The notes under the pieces are model-generated. The model saw only the letters and a list, made by a program, of their open reading frames with translations. It made no database searches and had not been told where the DNA came from. From Patiria miniata (taxonomy: Eukaryota; Echinodermata; Asteroidea; Valvatida; Asterinidae), in contig NW_024037074.1 in assembly GCF_015706575.1 (NCBI RefSeq), positions 15,055,334 to 15,119,333 on the forward strand: a stretch of 64,000 nucleotides of DNA, written 5' to 3'. Both the position numbers and the translations under genes were made by a program. Below are positions 1 to 11,900 of the stretch, piece by piece (position 1 is the first letter of the stretch; the number at the start of each line of letters is the position of its first letter).

Positions 1-2
1 GG

Positions 3-3000
3 TCAGACCTTGGTTTTGAGGATCGGGACGGCAGGCAAAGCACCTTATGGATTGGCAGTGCAGGGGCCTTCACACCGGGGCATTATGATACGTATGGCTT
101 CAACCTAGTGGCTCAGATATATGGCAGGTGGGCTGTTCTTAAATATATGTGTGAAGACAAATTCAAAATTACATATCAAAAATCCTAATTAAAGGTCTCT
201 TTGCTCACTTTGTGGCAAGGACTGGAAACTAAAAAGCCCCCATGTCTTTTGAAGGCTAAGCACTCATAGCCTTGGTCTAAGTACGATGCTTATTTGATTT
301 TGAAATTTTTCCAAAAATCCAATTAATATGTTCAACTGCATAACATGTGACAGATGCTCACAGAGCAAGATGTTTTTTTTCCCTAATACAGCCTCTTTCA
401 GCTAACCGCGAATTTTACCATAAATCATTCTCCGCTAGTCTAATTGTTATTGTTTGCAAGTCAGAAATTTTCCAGTGCATCAGAAATTTTCTAGTGCCAA
501 ATATTAAAGTGTCTTAGCTTTGGGCTCTCTGATTTCAACTCTGATGAGTGAGAAACACTCACAATGTCTCTCTCTCTCTCTCTCTTGGACTCTGTGCAAT
601 CTGTTCAAATGTATGTTCACTACACGATGTATTTGCAGGGTCAAAGAGATGTGGGCATGCACGCTGCATAATGATTTGAGAAAGTTACTCGTAAAGCATT
701 GCAAATGTGTTAGTGCCCATGTACCTTTGTGGAAACTTATGTGCCACTCTTGTGATAACACTTTGCTCATAAATTCCTTCACTCCTCTCTGTCAGAAAGA
801 GATGGCACCTGTTTCCTCCAAGTCAGACCCACCTCCTGTATCCAACCAGAATTCCCTATGAGGAATCCAGTGTCTTCAGCCCTGTCAACATCGCCAACCC
901 GGCTCTGGACCGCTACCCCAAGTTTGTCGAAGCCACTCCTTACGTTGTGACACTAGAGCCTGGAGAGGTGCTGTTTGTTCCCAAACACTGGTGGCATTTT
1001 GTGGAATCGCTGGAGACGTCGATCAGCATCAATACTTGGGTAGATGTGGTGAGTTTCTGTAATTTAAAGAAAAGGTGCACAATTGCAGGGTAATGTTGAA
1101 AATAAAGTACATAGATTTTACGGAAACAAGGGGGAAGTTTAATCCTTAAATATGGTGTTCTATATCTGCCATCTCGCGTCGCGGATCTCGCCTCGCGGAT
1201 CTCGCCTCGCGGATCTCGCCTCGCGCCTCGCGGATCTCCCCGATGTCGCCTCGCGGATCTCGCCTCGCGGATCTCGCCTCGCGGATCTCGCCTCACGGAT
1301 CTCGCCTCCCCGATCTGCATCTTGTTTTTTTTCTGGGTGTTGCGCATGCGCAATGACAATGTGTAATTTGAAAAGCACGCACAGATTGCGTTTCCTTTGT
1401 GTCAGATGTCTGCTATTGTAATATACAATACAATAGCCGACATCTGACACAAAGGAAACGCAACCTGTGCGTGCTTCTCAAGTTACACATTGTCATTGCG
1501 CATGCGCAACACCCAGAAAAAAAAACAAGAGGCAAAATCCGCGAGGCGAGATCCGCGAGGCGCGATCCGCGAGGCGAGATCGGGGAGGCGAGATCCGCGA
1601 GGCGAGATCCGCGATCCACGAGGCGGGATCCGCGAGGCGCGATCCACGAGGCGGGATCCGCGAGGCAAGATCCGCGAGGCGAGATCGGGGAGGCGAGATC
1701 CGCGAGGCGAGTTCCGCGAGGCGAGATCCGCGAGGGGAGATCCGCGAGGCGAGATCCGCGAGGCGAGATCCGCGAGGCGAGATCCGCGAGGGGAGATCCG
1801 CGAGGCGAGATCCGCGAAGCGAAGGGAGATCCGCGAGGCACGAGGCGAGATCGGCAAGGCGCGAGGCGAGATCCGCGAGGCGCGAGGCAAGATCCGCGAC
1901 GCGAGATCCGCGACGGGAAATGGCAGATATAGAACACCATACTTAAGGCCAAAAAAAAAAGTCTCCGGTTTCTGGTATGGAGCTTGCCCAAAAACTGGTG
2001 CGACGACGCGGCTTTTTTTTTTTTTTACCTGATTTTTTTGCTTCAAATGTCGGCTGATGACTGCAAATGGTGCCCGACTAAACTTAGTGCAAATATATGG
2101 GAGTCCAGAGAGGCCACATAAAGCTTATTTTCGATCATAACCCAATCTAAAAACACGTTAAAATTGTGCAGCAGCAGGATTCCAGTCAAACCAGTGAGTT
2201 TGGCGGTTTTGAGACATCTTCTTTCATTGAAAAAAAAACTGTTTCATTTTGCCGACGCGCATGGCTACGGCGACGCGCGCGCATACCAGAAACCGGAGAC
2301 TTTTTTTTTTTGCCTAAAGGCACGTAGAAACGTTTGTAATTACTCAGAAATGGACCTACAAATTCAGTGAGAAAAATATTGTTCAAAGTGGAGATAGGGA
2401 TTGTAACCAATACCCTGTGAAATTATTCCGCCTGCAATGGTATCGTTTGGAAGAAAACAATCATTAAAGGTGGTTTTAAAAAGTGTGTACAAGAACAAAC
2501 AAGATCCAGCTACAAAACCATCTGTTTTCCCTGATGATATTTTAAATGTATGGCAGCCAATGAGCTAAAACAGTTTAATTGAGATACACCCTACCAAAGA
2601 TTTTGAGCACTTTTGTTGCCTCAAACCGCAAAAAAGGCTCAAAAAGTAAATAGTCCTACATACTTTAAAATGGCCAGATTTTTTTTTAAGGAAAGCAATA
2701 TGGATAGCTTAAAGTGTGAAATCATTGATTATTTGAGTCTTCCAGAAATCTGATCTATAAGTACCTTATAATGTGAACATCTTTGCTGAAATGCAGTCAT
2801 GTTTGTTTTGAAAATGAAAAGATCTGGTATAAATAAGGTTTGAAACTTTGCATGGCGGTAGTGTAAAGTAGTGAGGGTTTGCAGTAACACCATGTGGGAG
2901 AATCTCTGTTGAGATTTGTGGTTCTGAAAAGAACCGGTTGGTTGTGAGTTTCCCAACCAACTGGTTCTTTTTAGAACCACACATCTTCTCAAAAGAGATT

Positions 3001-4424
3001 CTTCCACATGGTGTTACCTCAAACCCTCACTAGGTCTGGTATACTTGCTGCCAGCAAATGCAATCCAGTTGTAAAGTATATGGTGAAGTTAATAGTTGTA
3101 GAATTAATTTTGACAAATGAAATTATTCTGTATTTTTTTTCTTTTCCTCACTACAGGAGAGTGACAAGGAGAGTAGGATACAGGAGGCAGTAACTAGAGT
3201 GCTTATCTCCTCTCTCATGTCTACTTCCTGTGATTCCATGAAATGGGTCAATCCATCTGAGGTAAAGATAAATCCAGAAGAGGAAGAAATCAATTCAAAA
3301 CTTGATCGGAAGTTGTATGCATCTGAGAGATCCTGCCAAAGAAAGCTGTGGAAAATGTCAAGCAGTCTGTCAGAAAGCGCTGAGCATACTGTTTTTAATT
3401 TCCGAGGCAGGCAAATCTGAAATATCTATTGAAAACATTAAGACTTGTTCCAGTTAAAAAGAGAAAAAAGACTAAACTCAACAACTCGATGGTGGTGTAA
3501 ATACGCTATTTTGCTGTTGTGTATTGTGAGCAGGATTAGCTGAAGAGTTCTGTCATCAAGAACATCAATTGGTTTAGGCAGTTTATTTTTTTTTAATGAA
3601 CTGATTTAAAGGATTTTAATTTTTAACCTTGTCTACACAAAATATTATTTGATAGTGTTCACTTGTATGATCCACAGACTATCTGTACCGGCGAGGTGAA
3701 CTATCGTTACGTTGAGGCAGCGGTCCAAGAAAACTCACACAAATCACCATGGCCATGTGGTATTAAAGAGGCAAGTGACTTGTCAGAACTTCAGTGTCAG
3801 AACCAAGATACAGGTCAGCCCGGGGACCTTCCTACACACAGATTGGACTCAACTGTACAAAGCGAAGAGGTGGCAAGAAAGCTAGAGATGAAAGATGTCG
3901 AAAAGTCAGTGGCTTTGGATGAGGCATTAAAAACTGACACGCCAGAGTCTGACCTTTGTAACCCTGCTGAAACATCAGACAACTCCAACTTGTGTGGAGA
4001 TTCGAGAGACAAGCTTAGAGACAGCAGTGCTGATGATGGGGGCAAAATAGGTGGCAGTTCACGCAAAGGAAGCAAACTGAAGAGACGTCTTTGTGATTTC
4101 TCAGATTGTGAGGCTCAATCAAAATTGCAAAAAACTAATCCCAATCCTCCCAGTCCAGCACACTGGAAAGATGCTTTACCAGATTTCATTGTCCCAGTCA
4201 TATGTCAAGGTCAAATCTATAAAAGGAATCAACAGGTCAAGTCTAATCCTAGTGATAAAAAGTCTGCCGATGAGATTGTGAATATGCAGATGAGGTCGGA
4301 GGTGAAACCAAAAGACAGCATTGACAAGATGAGGCGCATGATAGCTGAATGTGTTACTCATCCGGCAGTTATATCTCTGACATCAGCACTGTTACAAGAG
4401 AAATTTGATCAACAGAAGAACTAG
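3..4424 (+). CDS. HSPBAP1: HSPB1-associated protein 1 (JmjC-domain protein), 3' part of the gene, 4 exons
   Basis: Exons are 3-127 (5' end cut by the window), 796-1048, 3157-3261 and 3678-4424 (stop TAG at 4422). All junctions are GT/AG and the phases join, giving 409 visible residues; the human protein is about 488, so the N-terminal part is missing. Exon 1 reads STLWIGSAGAFTPGHYDTYG, holding the H-x-D iron ligands of the JmjC fold. Exon 2 reads RKRWHLFPPSQTHLLYPTRI and later VLFVPKHWWHFVES, with the distal His. The third exon ends at WVNPSE. The last exon (248 residues) is polar and low in complexity, with a basic KLKRRL patch. It ends in a helical segment (ECVTHPAVISLTSALLQ) resembling the end of the human protein as I recall it. 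In mammals HSPBAP1 binds and inhibits HSPB1 (Hsp27); by fold it could be a 2-oxoglutarate/Fe(II) oxygenase. Identity is very likely; enzymatic activity is not shown. Confidence 0.93.
1173..1316. repeat. 14-bp minisatellite, left arm
   Basis: About ten copies of a unit close to gcggatctcgcctc, with variants such as gcctcgcgcctcgcgg and a 'ccccgat' interruption. It is the reverse complement of the array at 1539-1919 and much shorter, so the two arms of the foldback have drifted in copy number. Confidence 0.85.
1539..1919. repeat. 14-bp minisatellite, right arm
   Basis: About 26 copies of gaggcgagatccgc with point variants (gaggcgggatccac, gaggggagatccgc) and some length variants near 1815-1910. 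The unit has no stop codon in several frames and 14 is not a multiple of 3, so long Arg/Glu/Ala/Ser-rich open frames appear on both strands. They are an artefact of the repeat, not genes. Confidence 0.88.
1943..2320. mobile_element. MITE-like element with about 32-bp inverted ends
   Basis: The left end near 1947-1979 (ggcc, A-run, then gtctccggtttctggtatg) is repeated inverted at 2282-2314 (cataccagaaaccggagac, T-run, gcc). The ends read cttaaggcc and gcctaaagg. It abuts the right end of the foldback element, sharing the ttaagg bases. The interior has no coding capacity. Confidence 0.72.
2869..3032. mobile_element. 164-bp near-perfect hairpin (MITE-like)
   Basis: tagtgagggtttg at the left and caaaccctcacta at the right bound a palindrome that pairs along almost all its length (aacaccatgtgg / ccacatggtgtt; ggttctgaaaagaacc / ggttctttttagaacc). 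A TA lies at both ends, fitting a Tc1/mariner-type target, though the ends are part of the palindrome. It sits about 125 bp upstream of an HSPBAP1 exon. Confidence 0.75.
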
Positions 4425-4679
4425 ATGTAGATTAGCTTTTTTTCAGATATTGGCCACGATAGGACACTTTTTTGGTTTAGGTACATACAAAAAAGTTTAC
4501 CTAAAGCATGACATCCCCCACTGTGGCGGACATGTCTCCAAAGAGGCAAAGCTTATTTATCCTTGAAATATTTTTGCCTGGTACACATTTTGTAAAAACA
4601 GCTAAGACATATTAAATTGCCAATCTGTACTTGAAAGTTCGAGTGCAAATTCATACTGAAAAAAATCTAGGAGATGTGA

Positions 4680-4685
4680 AATAAA
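4680..4685 (+). terminator. HSPBAP1: Polyadenylation signal of HSPBAP1
   Basis: AATAAA lies 256 bp after the HSPBAP1 stop codon, in AT-rich sequence, and is the first canonical signal downstream. It implies a 3' UTR of about 0.27 kb. Confidence 0.55.
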
Positions 4686-5498
4686 AGAGTTATTTTTAGA
4701 ATGTCTTGCAAGCCTGAGACACTTTCTTAAGTTGATTGCTTCACCTTATAATTAGAAGCTTTGGATTGGATGGTGTTGAAATTACCCTGAGAATCCCCAG
4801 TTGTAGCAATCAACAGCTGATGAATGATTGGAGCCATGAGTTAATTACTCTCCTGAATCCATTCCACACAATCCCAACAGTGAAAGTATTATTTTTATTA
4901 TCTGATACAGTTGTCAAGCTGGGGCATATTAATGACTGTTTCCATCCCGATTCTCCAAGTTTAATTAAGTTGTCACGAGTGAATGAACGTCCGGGCATTC
5001 TCATCTTGAGAAATCAGTACATTTTACATTTGTGTTATCTCAGTGGCTGGTCTGCAGGGTTGGTGGGCAGTCTAAAATGTGGGTTGTTTTTTTTTCAAAT
5101 CAATATTGATTCAATCAGTGATAACTTGGGAAAGAGGGGGAATCTTAATCCATCTGTAGAATGTGTGATTTGTTTTGGCTTGTTTTAGATATTTTTCATT
5201 ATTTTAGATATTTTGCATTGTTTCACTCATGAAATTATCTTTGTCGGGTCATATTTTTCTTTCCTGTCCTCGTACTTAGCCTCATAGGTTAAGTCAAGTG
5301 TTCCCTAGATGGCATTCGGGGAATTCAAATCTTCATTTACCACAGTTAATCTCTCGTTACTTTTTGCCTAATTCTAGTTTAGTTCTTGAGGATGTAGTGT
5401 AAATAAAATGGAAATAAATTGAATCTATCCAATGGCCTCCCCTTCACTCACCCAATAAGCGACTGCTACAAGTCTAATGTAGTGAAAGTGACATTAAA
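4686..5498. other. Intergenic gap and probable promoter/5' UTR of the aminopeptidase gene
   Basis: No coding exon is recognised. The stretch is AT-rich with a repeated tttagatatttt motif near 5186-5216. Two CCAAT motifs (5429-5433, 5452-5456) lie within 75 bp of the downstream start codon; no TATA box is placed sensibly. An open frame at 4736-5188 has no recognisable domain and begins with TTG. Confidence 0.4.
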
Positions 5499-5975
5499 AT
5501 GGCGTCCGGTGCGAACTACAGCCCGCTGCGCGAGGAAGCGAGCAATGAGGATCTGTCGGAGCGTCTGGATTTCGACGATTCCCCACCCCTTCCTGAGGAT
5601 GATGGGCCGTACCCAAACGCCGGCAACCCCAGGGTTCAAACTGTCGGCCGGCGAGGCTTCAAGGGAAGCAGGGGCTGCAGTAAACTGTCAGCGGTGATGA
5701 TTGTGGGTATGGTGATTGTCGCCATATTGCTGATCGCCGTGATTGCTAGCCTTGCTCGTCCTAAGTGTGTACCGTCCATCGCGTCGACAAGCCCGCCCAG
5801 TGAGCCCCCTGCGCCCGCTGATGTCACCACGCCGCCGGTGTCCACCACGACGGCGGCAATTGCCACGAATGGGGAAATATTTCCATGGGATGACATCAGA
5901 TTACCCCAAACAGTGAAACCTATCCACTATGATCTCAGTTTAATAACCAAGATGAACAAGACGACCGGATTTAAA
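5499..5975 (+). other. ANPEP-like: Aminopeptidase exon 1: cytoplasmic tail, signal anchor and stalk
   Basis: Encodes residues 1-159. The tail is acidic, then turns basic just before the anchor ([13 protein letters not shown]). A 22-residue hydrophobic stretch follows ([20 protein letters not shown] and on). Positive residues on the N-terminal side predict a cytoplasmic N-terminus and an outside catalytic domain. The following Thr/Pro/Ser-rich segment is likely an O-glycosylated stalk. The exon ends in the conserved [16 protein letters not shown] start of the M1 fold. Confidence 0.85.
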
Positions 5976-8900
5976 GTGAGTTTTAAAATAATGAATTTTA
6001 ATCTATTCTAATCAGCCGTCACGTTTCCCAATGAGGGCGTGTCATTCGTGTGATTGAATTTTGCTTTCGAACTCTGCCATGCCCTCTGCATTTTTCAACA
6101 AGATAAAAAAATCTAATTAATTACCTGTTTTAAGGCGATATTTAATAATAAGTTTTTTTTAATTCAATTTGGAAAGAAGGTTGCATCCTGACGCCACATT
6201 ATTTTCTCAATGAAGGTCAGTCATTGCAAAAATTTTGAAAAGACATAATTTATTTCCAATTTTGTTAGAAACTACTTAAAAAATGCATTCAACCCTCCGT
6301 AGATTTTATACACAACCAAAGAAGTGGCGTCTGGATACATTCTTTCCCTTCATTCTTTTACATGTATATAAAAAATAAAGATGTAGATTGTTTTAAATTG
6401 GGGGGGGGGGGCTGGGATGGGGGGATTGCATTGTGTGGGCCCTTTTTAAATTCTGCATCGGTTTTGTTTTTCATTATCCCTCATGTTCTTTAGGTGGCAG
6501 GTGTGGTTAAGATTGACTTTCGGGCAAAGTCAGCCACAGACCAAATAGTCATGCATTACAAGAACATGACTGTGTTAAAACCTGACAAGGTCACAGCCAT
6601 CGTCGGAGGACAGGAATGTAGGGTCACCAAGATGCTCTTCTATGAGACTCACGAGCAGCTGTACTTGGGTCTCGACAGGGAGATGGCAGAGGGAAAATCA
6701 TACACCGTGACTCTGCAATTTTCATACAGTCTGTCTGACACGCTGGATGGATATTACCTGAGCTCATACATGGAGAATGGCATAGAAAGGTTAGAAGCTC
6801 GCACAAACAAAGCTTGATTTGTATGAGGAGAGCTAACAGGAAATAGAATACCTATTTTGACATAAAGTTTCTAACAATGTGCCGTAACTTTGCTCCATGC
6901 TTACATGCATCTCTCAAATAATAGACTCGGTTCAGGAAATAGGCTGTACCGATAGTGATGTGTGGGCGTACTCACACTGAAGAGCTGGCAATGTACACAA
7001 CAGATGCATTCTTTGGGGTTGAAATGGCTGAGTGTATACAAGGCAATTTTTTAATGTACCAAACCTGTGACCATGGATTCTCTTGTATAATACACACACT
7101 AGCTGCAGCTCAGCTATGGATGTATTTTGTAAAGCACAAAAATCACACCAAATTAAATCTCTAGGCACTGAAGCAACACTGCATAGTAATGCATAGTATT
7201 ACATAAAAAAAAATTGTTCCAGGAAGTTTTTCAACTTAAAGCTTATGTTCCCAAAAATGTGAATGAAAACAATCTCCATGTAAATAACACTGCTGCTAAT
7301 TGGAATCTGTCAGAGCAAGATGAACTGTGACTAATTTTTCCCCCTTTAAATTTAAAGGTACATTGCATCAACGCAGTTTGAGCCCACAGCTGCCCGCCGA
7401 GCATTCCCCTGCTTTGATGAGCCTGCTCTTAAAGCGACCTTCACTATGAAAATGACCCGAGCCAAAGGGCTGATATCCCTGTTCAACACTGCTTTGATCA
7501 GAACAACAACAGCCGAAGAAGGCATGGAGCAGGATGAGTTCAACACAACGGTTGCCATGAGCACGTATCTGGTAGCGTTTGTCGTGTGTGACTTTGAGAA
7601 AATCAACAGCACCACTGCCAATGGCACCGATGTGAGTTTGAAATCACTTTTGAGAATAAATTTGTTCACACTCAAGCGTAATCCAATTTGATAAATCCCT
7701 TATCTAATGACTTGAGACCGTCAGAATAAATGTATATGGATTAGGACGGTGTAGTTTTAATAAACTTGAGCAGCACCTACGATCAATTAAATTGATCCAA
7801 TTTGCAATCAACTGAGGGTAATTGTGGATATCAGTACAATGTTCCATGTCAGAATAGGTGTCAGGAAAACTATGTGTGTGTTCTGTTATTATTTCTTCAT
7901 TTTGTTGCTTTTGAGCAGATTGCTGTCTATACCTCCAGAGCCAAGATCAACCAATCCCGTTTGGCTTTAGACGTTTTGAAGAAGACGATTCCCTTCTACG
8001 AGAATTTCTTCGGCATTGCATATCCTCTATCCAAACAAGGTTTGTACAGTGTAATAAAACATCCAGCAAATTATATCTTTTGAGCAGATAAGGTCCCTGT
8101 AATGAAAAATTGTGTATGTACAAGCTGTAGAAATATCGTTATTTATTGAAGAAAGCTTTTAAGATTCTGTTGACCTTCTCGATATTAAATAAAATGTACA
8201 AATCTTTCTAAATCTCTCCAGATACAATTCTTGTTCCTCCCTTGTCTAGTAACCCCTGACTACCATCTTTAACCATCTTACCTAAAATTCCATCATACTA
8301 CATGTACCTGTATAAGATTCGAACCAGCCAACCAACCCTGGTAAAAGCTCAGTGAACATGTGGTAAGAAGTCTGCACTAGGAAGCAGGAGGTCGTGGGTT
8401 CGAGACCCACCCCATCAAACTCGTTATTTTTCCTTCTCATAAGCCCTCTGACAGCACTGACTACATGGTTATCTTACCGGTGTTTGTTTGGTAGACATGA
8501 TTGCCATTCCGGATTTCTCGGCCGGTGCGATGGAGAACTGGGGTTTGATCACGTATCGTGAGGCATCAATCCTGTACCAGGATGGAGTCACATCGTCCAG
8601 TAGGATGCAGTGGATCGTGGAGACCATTACTCATGAACTGGCACATCAGGTGAGAACAACAAGAACATTGGGTTAAACAAAATTAGGGATGAAAATCTCT
8701 ATCAAGTATGCATTTTTTGTTGTTTTAGTCTTAATTACCTTTTAACTGCAATTTTTATATTACGTTCATACCTTTTAATTGTAAGGGTTTCAGAGCACTG
8801 GGTCGTTCTAATAATGATTATTATTGTACATTATTTTCAGGCAGTATTAAAATAAAACAAATATCCTTAAAGAGCACTGCGATGTATTAATAGAGTCTTT

Positions 8901-11900
8901 TATATAACCGACATACAGATCCTTGTCATTTGATTGGTGGAACTCACATCACGTGGCATTCGTTATTGCTCCCATTCATGCCGCGGCTCAAAAAGTACTA
9001 TCCGCCCATGGGGAATGGGAAATACTATTCAACAGTTAGGATCATGACGCGGTATTTGTGTGCAAATGCATGCTGGTGTGCGCGTTCAGCGTTGCGCGTA
9101 GCGCGTATTGTTCCAAACAGCAAGCGCTACAGCGTTGGATTCAAACGTTTTCGTGAAGGGGTGGTTTCAAAGAGAGAAATACATTTTCCTCCAGTTTTGT
9201 ATTGAAATAAAAGTTCAAATATATCAAATGACAAGGATCTATATGTCAGTTATATAAAACAAATATTGAGTGGCTCTAAATTGTGAAATAGCAGGAATAT
9301 TATCGCTCGGTAAAATCTGGACTTTTCCATTTCACTCGGCTTCGCCTCGTGAAATGGAAAAGTCCAAATTTTACCTTGCGATAATATTCCTCCCATTCCA
9401 CGCTGAGCCACTCAATATTTGTATATTATCTTGAAAATAGGTGTCAACATGATGCCGGTATTAAAGTACAATTTATTTTGCACAAGTAGTTTTCTGTTTT
9501 TTTAATTTTCATTTCAAACTTGGGTTTTATGTTTTTTGTTTTGTTTTTTTGTTGATGGATTTTTTTTTCAACTGTAACTTTGATTGTTCAATGAGTACTC
9601 AACACATATTTTTGGCCTCACTTTTCTTGCAGTGGTTTGGTAACCTGGTGACAATGGAATGGTGGAATGACCTCTGGCTCAATGAAGGATTTGCCACCTA
9701 TGTCCAGTACATCGGGACTAACGAGTACAATCCTGATTGGCATATGGTAAGTACTAACAACCTCCAATGCTAAATATTCAATGCAAGGTGAAAACACCTG
9801 TCATTGTTGAAATTAAAAACTGTTGGGTGTTTATTCAAAAATGTATATGGCCTTCATCGGGGAATGATTGAATGAGATATTGTTTTGGTAATCCTTTGAA
9901 TTGAGACTGACACTTGGTTGTGCCAGTATGGTGAGTATTTTGACCTTGGATCCCTTGACATGTACATGTATGGTACAGTAGCAAACTTCCCTACATCCAC
10001 CGTAAATACCACCTATTTCAGACTGCCTGAATTACTTTGGAGTTTCCTCGTTTTTTCTAAATTTCCAGTTGCATGCCTGGTTTTACTAGATTGTATACAA
10101 ACGCATGGTAGGGGAAGTGAAAGAAACGTTTGACTGTCTGTGACTGATCAAAGAATAGGATTTTACACGAGAAAATATTACAACCAGTACAGGTGCAAAG
10201 GAAGTTGTACATAGTATAGCCAAAGATGTTTACACACTCTGTTTGAATGTTCTGCACAGATGGAACAGTTTACAGTGTTTACGACCCAGACGGCATTAGA
10301 AGCAGACAGTCAGGGCAACTCTCACCCCATCTCTGTGCCTGTGGCTGACCCTAATGAGATCAATGCAATCTTTGACAGCATTTCTTATGACAAGGTAAGT
10401 GGCAGGAGTAAAGGTGGACAAAAAGGCTTGATATTCAAGATGGATGAGTGGAATATCTCTTTGTACTTTTGATTTGTTATATGTCTTGGTGACCAGAGAC
10501 TGGTTTAGGTATCTTCTGGATTTTCCCGTATTTCCTTTAACTTTTGTTTATTACAAACTGTTTTTTAAGTTAGCATATATTCATGATCTTGATGTTTCTC
10601 CGTCATATTTAGGGCTCTTCCTTAATCCGTATGCTGAATGACTTCCTCCCAGAAGGCATCTTTTTGAAAGGACTTCAGAAATACTTGGAGAAATTCAAGT
10701 TTAGCAATGCGAAGACCAAGGACTTATGGGATGCTGTGTCAAAGGTCAGTATGTTGTAACTGAGGCTGTGTCTCAAACAGACTTTCAGAGCAATTCGGAC
10801 TGTGTCTATTGTAATCAGTGAAGACCTAGACATAAGCTATATCCAAGAGATTCTAATGCTGCCTAATTCTGAATCATAACTCCAGGATAGATGTGATTCC
10901 TTTGAATGACCGCGATTGTCTTGATTATAACTCTGAAACTTCTATTCTAGGATTATATACATTACGTGTTTAGAGCTGTAACCTTTACTGTGACGTTTGA
11001 ATGGCAGGCATATGAAGGGTCTGATTTGGATATAGCCAGCATGATGGATACTTGGACATTACAGATGGGCTATCCAGTGGTCAATATGGTCCGCAAAGGG
11101 TCTCAGATCACCGCAACACAACGGCACTTCTTGCACTCTCCGAAGGCTCAGCCATCCAAAGACTTTCCCTCAAAGTTCGGGTAAACATCTTTCTCTTTGC
11201 TGTTCCAGAGGGCCAGCTTACGGTCCTCTCTCTACGTATCTCGTCACCAAAGACTTGCTAAGCCTCAGCTTGGCCCAAAATTTGATTCAGATGACGACCT
11301 TGACCTCTTGGACCAAATTGGTTTGAGACCGGCTTTGTTAGGCTTGCAAAAGTCTTGTTGAAAATGTTGGTAGAAGTTCAAAAAAATTATCAGTTTCCTT
11401 AATTTTCAAGCCTGATCAGAGAGCCTGAGCCAAGAATTTACACTAGGCAGTGGAAGTGTTTTTAGGATTTGTACAATGAAAGGTGTGAGGAAGTGTGCAG
11501 TTTGTTATTTCTAGTCACAGTGACGGTGCATTTTTTGTTCATTTCTAATACTGTTAAGTGAAAACTGTGATAATCTGGTATATCTTCTGGCAAATGACAT
11601 AGCTGATATTTGTAACTCAGTATGATAAAACCTCGACAAAACTACAAAAACTCAACAAATTTGAAAGTCTGGCCTGCATTAGAAATATAAAGCTTTAGAG
11701 CACTTTATTTCAAAAGATTGGAGCTCCAGTTTCATTTTATAGAATAATATGTCAAGGTTCCTAGGTATATCAATGTGTGGTGTCAAAAAGGGAGTGTTTT
11801 CCAAACTTTTGCATAATGATTTAACACTTAGTGATACGCCTCCTTTATCTGTGTATACATGCAGCTACAAGTGGACTATTCCCCTGACCTACATAACTAG

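Larger units (their letters stand above)
1144..1948. mobile_element. 805-bp foldback element with minisatellite arms, in an HSPBAP1 intron
   Basis: This is one large imperfect palindrome. The outer arms 1144-1172 (starts ccttaaatatggtgttc) and 1920-1948 (ends gaacaccatacttaagg) are reverse complements. Inside them lie oppositely oriented arrays of a GC-rich 14-bp unit, then a second pair of unique arms, 1317-1424 and 1431-1538, each with tgcgcatgcgca and a shared segment containing tgtcagatgt. The centre is near 1427. The layout (terminal inverted repeat, tandem array, inner inverted repeat) resembles foldback elements. TTAA sits near both outer ends, as might be left by a piggyBac-type target site, but the palindrome continues two bases beyond it, so the target duplication is unresolved. 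No transposase is present. Confidence 0.8.
8495..9746 (+). other. ANPEP-like: Aminopeptidase exons 5 and 6: substrate and zinc site
   Basis: Exon 5 (8495-8649) carries [13 protein letters not shown], which binds the substrate amino group, and ends exactly after HELAHQ. Exon 6 (9633-9746) continues [20 protein letters not shown], supplying Glu459. The spacing is HEXXH-X18-E, the standard M1 signature, so the active enzyme depends on splicing this 983-bp intron, which holds two palindromic repeats. Confidence 0.9.

Noticed and set aside
1539..1919. Regular short repeats that might suggest a CRISPR array
   Set aside because: The unit is only 14 bp, contiguous and without unique spacers, and the DNA is a eukaryotic intron.
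1152..2046. Several overlapping open frames of 90-190 codons on both strands, rich in Arg, Ala, Glu and Ser
   Set aside because: They are translations of the 14-bp minisatellite, which lacks stops in several frames. They lie in an HSPBAP1 intron and have no family resemblance.
3815..4075. 86-codon open frame antisense to the last HSPBAP1 exon
   Set aside because: It is a shadow of a real coding exon on the other strand.
4736..5188. 150-codon open frame between the two genes
   Set aside because: It begins with TTG, shows no domain, and is AT-rich in composition. It overlaps the probable promoter region of the aminopeptidase gene.
8394..8417. Possible tRNA gene at a perfect T-arm
   Set aside because: No matching acceptor or anticodon stem is found; it fits a SINE remnant.
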